Positions 36,513-46,300 of a DNA stretch of 64,000 nt are shown here, in pieces. The position numbers and the translations under genes are program-made. The stretch's first letter is position 1. Each line of letters opens with the position of its first letter. A model generated the notes under the pieces. The model saw nothing but the letters and a program-made list of their open reading frames with translations. It ran no database searches and was not told where the DNA came from. Origin of the DNA: Piper betle (lineage: Eukaryota > Streptophyta > Magnoliopsida > Piperales > Piperaceae). The stretch is from contig JAURVB010014161.1 in the NCBI GenBank assembly GCA_033002965.1, positions 28,296 through 92,295 of the forward strand. The letters run 5' to 3'.

Positions 36513-39324
36513 GTAAAACCCGTGACTCGAGTCAGGGTTTTACGTTACCAAACCAGTCGGTTCGACCGTTGGTTCGAGTCGAATCAGTTTCATGTACCGT
36601 GTGCTGAGCCGAGGCCAGCCGTGAGTTATGAGCGATGAGAGTCAGGTGTACCTGAATATATGATGATAACGTCGAGAAGATGGTGAGAAATGAGTTATCA
36701 GAATATATGAAAGTATGCAGTATTTTTTCTTTTTATATGTTTGATCTGAGAAATAGTTTTAGGCCGAATAACGTGTTAGGACGCGTTGGATTATATTCGG
36801 GTGGGTTATTAGTTATAGAGCATGCCATTTGGATGTTGTTGTGTTTGTTTTATTTTATGGAATTTTTCCATATTTTTCTAGATTTTTTAGAATTTATTAC
36901 GAACTAGTTATTATTTTGACTCGAGTAGGAATCGAGTCAATACTTAATTACGAAACTGCCATTGAGGGTATTTTCTCCCTCCTGATCCTTCTTCACCCAA
37001 ACCCTCGCCGCCACTATTGTGTGCTGCCGCCGCTGCCGATGCCGTGCTGCCGCCAATCGATGCCGCCCCGCCTTGCCATGCCGTCGTCGTGCCGCCACGA
37101 CCAGCCCCGGCCAGCGCACCGCCACCGTGACTCCACGAGGCCGCCTCGGCCGTCGCCACTTCGGGCCGGATTCCGCCGCCGTCCGGGCCACTCCGTCGCC
37201 GCTGTGACCCCGACGACCACCCTCTCGCCGTCGCCGACATTTCCCCCACCATCCCGAGCGCCGTCGAGGCCGGCCGCAGCCCCGATCGGAGCACACCGCC
37301 GCCGCCGCCCATTTTCAACGCCACCGCCGACGGCCATCGCCGCCCCGGCTACCTTGTTTGACACCACCATTGGACCAAGCTCGTCGAGCTGGTGCCGATA
37401 GACCCCCTGATTGCCCCGTCCCGAATCATTGCCGGAAAATCCGCCGGAAAATCGCCGACACTCGCCGGAAAACCGCCGGAACTCGCCGGAAAATTGGATT
37501 CGTGGGAAATTCGCCGGATCATCCGCCGAACGCACCTGGTCCAATCTGATCGGACTTCGGACGCCGCTAGGTGCCGAATTCGAGTTTCGAGCCACGAAAC
37601 GGAAACCCTAGCCGTCGCCGATTTTCGACGACGCGAGGTATAATTTATTTTAATTTAATTATTTAAAAATATTGATTATTAGAATTGCATGCCAGGATTT
37701 GTGTGTGTGTTATAAATATATATTTAAATGTAGGTTTGATTAAGAATAGAAATATGAAATTGTTTGGTTGAGTGGTGTTAAAAATGGAGGCTAAGAAACA
37801 AATTAGGGTAACTAGGTAATGATCATGATCTAATGCAAATTAGCCTAAGTAGGCTTGCTAGAATTGATATAGGTTGATGTGTGTTGACTGATGCGCGATT
37901 GTGTTGATTGTGTGTGCATGCTATAGGATGTGTGATTCATCATGCGGGCGTTAGTTTTTAGCTTGATTGTGTAGGTACGGTGTAGGAGCTCGCCGCCTAG
38001 GCGCGTGGACCCGTTTGGAGCTTCTACCAGGTCCGTTTAGGACTCGTTCTCTGTTTTACGCTATTCTATTGTGTATTTGATTTATTACATGCAGGACGTG
38101 TTAAGTGGCATTTTATCGGATCCCACTTAACTCGGGCCATTTAGCCAACGATTTTCCGGATTAATAACCATCGAGGATGAGATCCCTCGAGTTTGTTTTC
38201 GAACTTCAGATCCAGCTCACGTTGCCTTCGGGCCTATTGTATAAATCCCAACCCAGACCTATATATATGTATAGTTTTCGCATTTTTGTGAGAGATTGAA
38301 TGAGGGAAATCCGACTACCGTGCTACGCGAGCGAGCACGTGTGTGTCGATAGTGGGCTCTGGAATGGTGTGCGGGCCGTTTCATTCCCGAGGGATCCTGA
38401 CAACTCCACCTTTGAGTTCCTCAAACCCGGAGAAGTGTGGAGGTTCACGGGTACTGCATTGCAGCGCATGTCTAGACTTGTGGTTTCAAAGGGTACTGAA
38501 GGCGACTGCCTGAGAGTACTCGGCCTTCGTGCTCAAGGCCAGGAGTAATATGGAAGGTGCAGAGGGCGGAAAGGAACGAGATTTGATGCGAGAAGCGATA
38601 GAGAAATGGTCGAGGTATGAGAATGTGAAAGATAGGGGGACACTGTCGACCCGAGGGCGACGACTCCCGTATGTGCCCTGATGAGAGTTCTTGAGGAAGT
38701 ATATGGTTTTCATTCAACAGGAGAGTTTGTTCTCCTGTGCCAGATTGATATTAGTTATTTTTCGGGCCGGTAACACTCGTTACTGACGGTTTTTCTATAT
38801 ATATGTAGGTGAGAAATGCGAGGGATGAAAGCTGTCAAGACTGCGGAGGAGCAGCATGGAACCGCGCACACATGTACCTGCCGTGTGTAATCTATAATGA
38901 CGGTGTGTTATTGCTACGTGAATGATAATTTTGATGTGTTTGTTTAGATAAATTGTTTGATATGAAATGAATGGATAAATGTGAATGAGTAGTGAGTTTG
39001 GAGTTCAGGCTCGGTTCAATTGAAACGAAAGAGATAATGATGAATGCTACAGTAGATTATCATGTTTTATCGTATTTTGATAAAATATTTATATACCCTT
39101 GTTGTGGATAATTTTTAATTAAAATTTTCTTGCCGTTGTATGGTTTTGTTTTGCTTGCACATCATAGCATGCATGTAGGACTACGTTAGAACCCACACAC
39201 CCCGTCTTGAGACACCAAGGGCAGATCCGGGTCGGCTTAACCGAACCCAGTAGATTAGCGAACGGTTCGGTCACCGGTGACATTTCCGGGTCGGTTCACG
39301 GGTGAGCCGAAACGGGGTGTTACA
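36513..39324 (-). mobile_element. element D of the 2.8-kb family, inverted relative to C
   Basis: It begins on plus 'TGTAAAACCCGTGACTCGAG' and ends 'AAACGGGGTGTTACA'. Every family block is present in reverse order to C: 'CTCAAACCCGGAGAAGTGTGG' here against its complement at about 34655, 'GGCGACTGCCTGAGAGTACT', and 'GGAGCTCGCCGCCTAGGCG'. It is rich in CpG and looks the least decayed copy. The flanks 'CTATTGTTG' and 'AACTGTTG' may be a degraded 8-9-bp target duplication. No transposase. Confidence 0.75.
36955..37640 (+). other. GC-rich exon-like block of element D
   Basis: Very GC-rich, with CGCCGG repeats (about 37435-37520), then 'AAACCCTAGCCGTCGCCG' and a donor-like GAG|GTATAATTT at about 37637. 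The same block, orientation and donor-like border are present in C on the minus strand; B keeps the block with a degraded border. It could be a non-coding first exon or a captured gene fragment. The open frames across it are not shared between copies. Confidence 0.45.
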
Positions 39325-40205
39325 ACTGTTGTGTATAACACATGTATAGACTTGTGATATCAAAGGAAACTGAAGGTGACTGTCTAAAAGTACTCAACCT
39401 TTGTGCTCTGGGCCAAGACTTATATGGAGAAGGCTTAGGATATGTATTTTTGCCTAGAGAGTGGGACCAATCATTGCCAACAATGTCATTTGCCGAGAGT
39501 AGTACAACACCAATTCAGTTTAAAATACTATCAAATCTATAGCTTAATCGCTCCTCAGTAAATGCTCTTTGAGTGTTCCATGGAGATTTTATATGGTTTT
39601 TCTTCTTTGTGGAAATTAGATTCTATTTGCCAATTTACACTAGTTATTTTTCGGACTAGTGATACTCGTTGCTCACATTTTTCCTATTATATATGTCGAT
39701 TTTGTATTCTTGTGTGTTCGGTCAGCTTTAGTAGATGGACAGATAGTTGCTATAGACACTTATGCTCAGTACGCCGTTGTTTCTTTTGCTCTTTTGTTTG
39801 TGTTTGATGCATGTCATTGTATATTTTATGTGAGGTATCATTGATGCTCTAAACAGCTTTTATAACAACATATCAGATATGATATCAGGTCTCCTAATAA
39901 TACACTAAAATTTTAACTTCAATAATTGTTTGATATACTATATTTTTGTCTTTGATGCATGTTGAGCAATTTCATGTCATGTCATTGCACGTAGCTCCTT
40001 ATTAGATTGTTGTAGGCATCCATTCATTCTTTTTGTTAAGTATTGGTTGCACATTAGTGGTGTCTTCCTCTCTCGAAAAGCTAAGAGGGGTTGCATTGGT
40101 CCGTTTCTTATTCAAGTCTTACAAATTTTTTGATTTAGATATGACTCGACTCGATCGTAATAATTTTGATCTAGTTTTTAAGTAAACCAGAATCAGGGTA
40201 TTACA

Positions 40206-40500
40206 ATTTCCTCAAAATAGGCTTTCTTATGATAAAATCCGCAAAAATTTGGCTTAAATAGCCCTAAGCATCATCTAAAACGGATCAAAAATACATAAAA
40301 TATCCAACCCAAATTCAGACCGACGTCATCGACGCTCAAGCGCTATGAAACCTGGTGCTCGGGTTTCACGCCCACCAAGTGGGTGGGTGCCTAAGGGCCC
40401 GCCCACTTTTCCTGGTTCTTCTTCTCTGCTACATCCCTCTCACTGCTTGCCAATTTCGTCGCTGTTGACGCCGCTCCTCACGGGAGGAACAACTCCAAGA
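40206..40500 (-). repeat. copia right LTR, part 2
   Basis: It resumes the left LTR alignment at 'AAAATTTGGCTTAAATAGCCC' and ends 'GAACAACTCCAAGA', directly before GATCA at 40501. The terminal CAACA of the other LTR reads CAAGA here, a single substitution. Confidence 0.8.
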
Positions 40501-40505
40501 GATCA

Positions 40506-41290
40506 TCCCAAAAATGATTATACGGAGAAGATGAAGCAATTATTAGAGCAGAATTACAGAAGTTTCTTCTGTGAAAATGTTTAAAAGGGCTATCTTTAAC
40601 TTGAAAAATACTATTACATTGTGAATACACAAGTTCTATATTTGTTCGAGTCTTTAAGATGTTACAATCCAATCTGAGGGTATTTTTTCTCTTTAAACCT
40701 CTATTTTCTTCCAACATGTATCTAATCCTAAGATATGTGTTGATTGAAAACTTGACAGTTGTTTTCTAGCCCATTCTAATCTCGGTCAATAACGGATTTC
40801 ATTCCCCGATGTGTAATTTAGCAGTCAAGACAAATGAGAGTAAAATATCATAGTCCAAATATCAAAATGGGCATGTTTGTCCCCTGCTTGGCCGCCGCGC
40901 ACACTAGACTGCGAAGAATGCATCCTTCTTTAGCCACATGATTTTTTATTTTTTTACAAATAGCCGCTGAGCTTTCAAACGTGTTAATATTGATATGGTG
41001 TGTGACCGCAGATCTAATGAGCAAATAAAACATATTAGTATTTATTAATAGAAAACTGAGATACATAATTACCAGGACTTGAAATTTGGAATTTCATATC
41101 TCTTAGACTAAATAAGTGGGACTCTTATATCTGACATTGTAGCTATACAAATTAAACATATAATAAGTATATAAACTTAACTGAGCTGGAGGTAGGCTTC
41201 AGTTTGACTCGTCGTGAGTGAGCTGAGCCAATCTCAACCCGTGAACAAGCAGGGCTCGAGCATAACTTAGATTCGTTGTTATAAACATTT
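40506..41290. other. intergenic, no gene recognised
   Basis: The target-site flank of the copia element. Short ORFs only; nothing recognised on either strand. Confidence 0.5.
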
Positions 41291-42500
41291 CATAGGACGT
41301 TCTGCTATGCGATACGATGTTTGGCAGCACATATGCAGCGCACGTTTTGGTGGCCGTTGGATCAAAATCCAACGGCTACCAATCTTTCCACAGATTTTCC
41401 CTCCCCCAGTGCCCCCCGCCGTCGCCGTCGCCCCGCCCGCCACTGCCGCCCCATCCGCCGCCGCACCCCCCACCCGCAGCCCTCCCCCACCTGCCCTATT
41501 TCCCCGCCCCATTCACCGCCATGCCCCTAGCCCACAACCTCCACCCCCCCCCCCCCACCTGCCCTGTTTCCCCCTGCCCCCTCTGCCGCCGCCTCGCCCC
41601 TGCCCCTGCCCCTTGCCTGCAGTCCTTCCCCCCACGTCCGCCCGCCCCCCCCCCGCCCCGCCAATTTCGGCCCACCCCCGCAACAGCCCTGCTCGCCCTT
41701 GCCCTGTTTCCGCCACCCTCCCCGGCCGCCCGTTTCGCCCCCACTCAGTTCGGTTAAGGACCGAATCAAATTTTTATTATAAAATTATTTTATTTTTTTT
41801 AAATTTATTTCTTAAAATTGACTCGATTCAAGATCGAATTAAATTTTTATTACGAAATTATTTTATTTTTTAAAATTTATTTCTTAATATTGACTTAATT
41901 TATGACCGAGTTAAGTTTTTATTACGGAATTATTTTATTTTTAAAATTTATTTCATAATAAAAACATGAGTCGTGACTGAATAAAATTTTTATTACGATA
42001 TTACCTCCTCCCTGTTCCAGAACAGGGGCAGGGTGCTTTGGGTGGGGGGGGGGGGCACGACGGCAAGGTAGGGGGCAGCAGGCCGGCGGTTGGAGGCCGA
42101 GGGGCGGCGACAGGGGGAGGGCAGGGGCCGACAGGGCAGGGGAGTAGCAGAGGAGCTGCAGGGTAGGGGGAGGGGCAGGGAGCGGTGTGGGGGGGGGCTG
42201 GCGGCTAGGGGACGGTGGCAGGGGGTGGCGGGTGGGGGGAGTAGGAGGCAGTGTGGCCCTGAGGCGAGGGGCGGTAGCTATTTATAGCTACTGGCGGGCG
42301 TCGAGGGCACCAGGATGGAGCGTCGGAGGGAGAAGGGTAGGAGGGTGCCAGGCAGAGCGCGGCAGGGCAAGAAGGCGCGCTTGGTAGAGCCGGGAGGAAG
42401 CGCGCCATCCCGGGTGTGTGTGGGGGAGGGGGGGATGAGTGCTCCACGCCGTTGGATCTGGATCTAATGGCCCGGAGATGGTGCGCATAGGGGAGCTACT
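41291..42500. repeat. strand-asymmetric C-rich / G-rich module
   Basis: 41395-41755 is almost free of G runs and rich in C runs (up to 13 C in a row at about 41548). 42005-42450 is the mirror case, rich in G runs (12 G at about 42043). At the outer edges are the hairpin GCCGTTGGAT-caaa-ATCCAACGGC (41353-41376) and a related GCCGTTGGATCTGGATCTAA at about 42449. A TATAAATAG word on the minus strand lies at about 42272-42284. Apparent long ORFs here (Pro/Arg or Gly/Arg) are composition artefacts. Confidence 0.6.
41759..42003 (+). repeat. 72-bp tandem repeat, four copies
   Basis: Units start at 41759, 41832, 41904 and 41975 with GACCGAATC, GATCGAATT, GACCGAGTT and GACTGAATA, followed by AAATTTTTATTA(C)GA and ATTATTTTATTTTT. 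The fourth copy is truncated. The unit resembles a segment of the 2.8-kb family ('GACTCGAGT' ... 'AATCGAGTCAA' ... 'TTAATTACGAAA'). Confidence 0.8.
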
Positions 42501-43090
42501 ATAAATAATTAACTTTTTATATATTCTTTCATGTAGGTGAACTACATTAGACGAAGAATTAACTATTATAATATTTTGTCTGAAAAGTATATGTAATATT
42601 AGCCTATACTTTGATGTTAAAGATTACTTTTAAACTTTTATATATTGATTATCTTTTGCACATGAGTTAAATTTTAATTGTATAATAAGTAGTTTAATAT
42701 AATTGTTAATATAAATATATTATTCTAAATTCTTAAATATGAGGATAACTTTTATCTTTTTTCTATATTAATTATTTTGAGTTATTTTAGATATTAAATA
42801 TTAATTATATATATAAATTTAATTAATTTTAATGTATATCATAATTATAATTTTTCATAGATCTTCATAAAATTTTGAAGCTATTGATAAAAAATATTAA
42901 ATACTTAATTAATTATTCGGCCAAATAAAAAATATCTATATTTAATTTTTTTTTATTTAATCAAACTCAGGTTCGTTAAATTCGGTCGAAGATTTCAATC
43001 GGACTCGACAGTTCGGAATGCGTTCTAATTAAAATAGTGTAGATATAAATTAATTCGTTTTTTCTAATTTTATAATATTATTTTTTGGAT
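42501..43090. other. AT-rich intergenic
   Basis: No gene or named repeat recognised. Upstream flank of the PRP19 gene. Confidence 0.5.
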
Positions 43091-43337
43091 CGGAGGCGAA
43101 GTGATGGAAAGTAGAAACCCTTAAAAAACCCTCCCTGCTACCCCTCTCCTCGCCGCCCCCGCCGCACGCCGGCCGCCGCTCCATTTCCGCTCCGCCGGCC
43201 GCCGCTCCATTTCCGCCGCCGTCGGCCGCCGAACGGCTCCCAGCCGCCTTGCCTCGTGTTCTGGCCATTGTCTTCATCCTCCCCCTTTCGCCGACTACGA
43301 GCAGCTCCGCCCGAAACCCTAGATTCCATCCGACGCC
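43091..43337 (+). promoter_or_regulatory. PRP19 5' leader and proximal promoter
   Basis: Two telo-box-like words (AAACCCTT at about 43110 and AAACCCTAG at about 43315) lie in a C-rich leader just upstream of the ATG. Such motifs are common in plant housekeeping genes. No clear TATA box was located, and the transcription start is not fixed. Confidence 0.4.
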
Positions 43338-46300
43338 ATGATTTGTGCAAGTGCGTACGCTACGCCTGCCTATCGTCATCTGTTTTTTCCATGGTTGAAG
43401 TTCGAAGTTTTGGTTGTTGCCCTTCTCCCTCCCTTTGGCTCTAGCTTTAAGCATATCTCTCACTGTTTTTGTTTCCGATTTTTTTGGCAGTTTCCGGCCA
43501 GGTGCCCGAAGAGCCGGTGGTGTCGACGAAGTCGGGGTTGCTTTTCGAGCGGCGGTTGATTGAACGGCTTATAGAGGTATCAATTGCGTTTTCGCGTTCA
43601 TATATGATGGTAAAGATACAATCTTTAGTACATTTCTGCAAAATTTTGCTAGCTCTGGTGCAAGTAAGTAATTTGGTGTAACGTAATGAGAGGGTATGGA
43701 CTCGCTGTAGTGTCTACTACTTGCTTCCTGTCTTCATGCGTGATGGAAGATAGACGGTCTTTTGGAACCTTTTTATTTAAAAAGAAAATATAACTTTTGC
43801 TGGCTTTGTTGGTATTGAATTTTAGGGTTAGTAGTGACGGGTTTTTGAGCTCACTGTACCATCTTATGCTATCACTTGTTAATCATTGCCAACCGTTTTT
43901 TATTTCCGTTAGGATAATGGAAAATGCCCAGTAACTGGCGAGCCTCTCTCAAAGGAGGATATCGTGGCAGTCAAAACCAACAAGGTTATGTTTTACTAAT
44001 ATACTGATTTTTTAATTTGTAAGTCATGTTTTGGTTGGGGTTTTCACTTGAAAGTTAAAATTGTGCAGGCAGTTAAGCCAAGGCATTTACAAAGTACCAG
44101 CATTCCTGGATTGCTTACTCAGTTTCAGACGGTAAGTTTAAGAAAGTTGGGCCAACTTCTCATTTTTCCTCAGAAAATGAAAATGAAAATGAAAATTTCA
44201 TTTATTATGTTGCTGAAAGTCATTCACAGCCAAAGGAAGTTTTCTTTCATTTATTTGCAATACAGGAGTATGTAAGTCTTGGAAGCTGAGTCGATTATGA
44301 AGGAAAAGTGTTGTGCTTATGGGATACTAATTGTAATATTGAATTTTCTTTTTCAATAATGGTTTAAAGTTACATTATGGCGATTATAGCTTTAACAAAT
44401 TATACACTAAATATCAATATCCTCGAGAAAGGAAGTACTGGCTTCAATGCACACGGCATGGCGTTTTTATGGACAATATCTTTTGAAAAGATTTCAAATA
44501 TTTTTAAAAACTGTAGATTTCTAAACTTATTCAGGAATGTTTTATCTTGATTCGGGTATAGGCACAACTGCTACTTGTTATATGACTTTTGGCCCCTGTG
44601 AAGCTTTATGTACATGTGAGGCTATTCATACATAATGTGATGGCTATTTGAGTATATGTGTTGTTTTTTTTTCTTCATTCAGGAATGGGATGCGGTGATG
44701 TTGTCAAATTTTTCTTTGGAACAACAGCTGCATACAGCAAGACAAGAACTAAGTCATGCATTATACCAGGTAAATTCAAATCACTCGTGTATATCGTGTT
44801 TTCAGGTTAGAATTAAATGGTGATTGATCATAGCTGTGTCATTGGGTTTATTCTGTTGCTTTTTGTTACTTGTTTTTGGGGAAAGCGGGGTAGGTTTGTC
44901 ATCTGCGTTTTGTTTATGTTGGACTGGTTTGATTGATATTCCCATTTTCAATACTGGTTCATTTATGACACTCATGCCCAGCTTTTGATAATGGTGTATA
45001 AAAATTTATAGAGGGCGGTGCTGAACAAATATTTTCTCAGTGTGAAGTTTACATAATATAATAAATTTAAATTTGGGACAGTGTGAATTCACAGAGAAAT
45101 TTTTATTGACCAATTTTATTTTTGGTTAAAAAATGTGCATGCTACTTATGTCAAGCTACTGTTTTCTTGTCACCATATATACTTAATTTTTTCTTCTTCT
45201 TTTTCTTCCACGTTATCTTAAAAAGAGGTTGGGTGCATGGAGACTAGTTTTGAATTTATGTGATTAAAAATGAAAAAGTTTTGAAAAATTATGGCGCAAA
45301 TTTTATTTTTGTTTCTTGTGTATAAAGTGAACCTTCAATGCATACAATTTAAGATGTTAATGAAAAATTAGTGATGGTATTTTGCACAAGTTATGAACTG
45401 AATCTCTGTGCTTGCGTATTGTTAGTGAGAGTTATTTTCATGCACAGGAGTTTCATTCTGATAAGTGCATGATTTATATGAAATGTTCTAATATTGTTGT
45501 TTTCTTATTTTTAGCATGATGCTGCTTGCCGTGTTATTGCAAGACTTAAAAGAGAACGTGATGAGGCTAGGATATTACTGGCTCAGGCAGAGCGACCTAT
45601 GCCACCATTAGCTGCTATAAATGCGACTGCTGTCAATGGTGAAAGAGGTGTCCTTGATAACACCTTTTACTGTTTGACTTCATCACTTATAAAAAGGTAC
45701 GATGGACAAAATGAACTAATCTATGGATGTGGATTTTTTAGCTGCTGAAAATTATGAGGTCGTGGGGCCTGCGAGCAAAAAAGTTCGTGTTGGCATCTCT
45801 GATGATGTGATTCAGGAACTTACAAACTGTAATCAGGAATTGTCCACACAAAGGAAAAAAGACAGGTGCAGTCGTTCTGATGAAACCTCTAAATAAAATC
45901 TTCATATTGTTTTGTAATTATTATTTATTAGTTTGTTAGTTACCTAATTTTGCAGTTAATTTGGTAGCCAATTGTACCTTAAAATCTTTTTCATGGTTAG
46001 GTTTCACCCACTTTGGCATCTGCTGATGACATGGAAAGATATACTCAACTCTCTAGCCATCCCCTTCACAAGACCAACAAACCAGGGATTTTATCCATTG
46101 ATATTCTTCGTTCCAAGGTTATGCTGATAGCATTTCCTGAACTTATTTGCTCTTATGATTACTTTTCATTTTAGGTGTATTAGTTATACTAGCCATCGGT
46201 TTTTTAAGAATCTTTTTTTCCAGGATGATCTCTATTTGGATTCTTGCTATGTTATCATTGATAGGTCATTAGTCTTGAAATATTATTTCAACATCTAGAA

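Larger units (their letters stand above)
30991..40205 (-). mobile_element. element G of the 2.8-kb family, inserted in the copia LTR and itself split
   Basis: G lies in the orientation opposite to A, B and C. It begins on plus with TATAAAACCC (30991) and ends with CAGGGTATTACA (about 40205). Its parts are 30991-33626 and 39325-40205; the gap is filled by elements C and D. Joining the flanks restores the family order: 'GGAGAGGCGTGGAG' left of C and 'CATGTATAGACTTGTG' right of D are about 35 bases apart in intact copies. The (TTA)n tract and a long AT-rich stretch (32400-33100) are extra in this copy. Confidence 0.7.
27269..40505 (-). mobile_element. Ty1-copia retrotransposon, internally deleted and swollen by nested insertions
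   Basis: Two LTRs in the same orientation bound the element: a complete left one (27274-28133) and a right one split by insertion (30426-30990 plus 40206-40500). GATCA occurs immediately outside each end (27269-27273 and 40501-40505), a perfect 5-bp target duplication. The internal part keeps the primer-binding site, gag and protease-like sequence and a polypurine tract, all on the minus strand. Integrase, reverse transcriptase and RNase H are missing. Subtracting the nested elements leaves a copia remnant of about 3.2 kb. Confidence 0.85.

Noticed and set aside
36829..37401. 190-codon plus-strand frame and overlapping minus frames in element D
   Set aside because: The frame runs from AT-rich into GC-rich repeat DNA, its translation is Arg/Pro-rich low complexity, and the other copies do not keep it.
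41307..41873. 188-codon Pro-rich frame, possible extensin-like protein
   Set aside because: No signal peptide or regular Ser-Pro4 repeats; three frames are open at once, so it is a composition effect.
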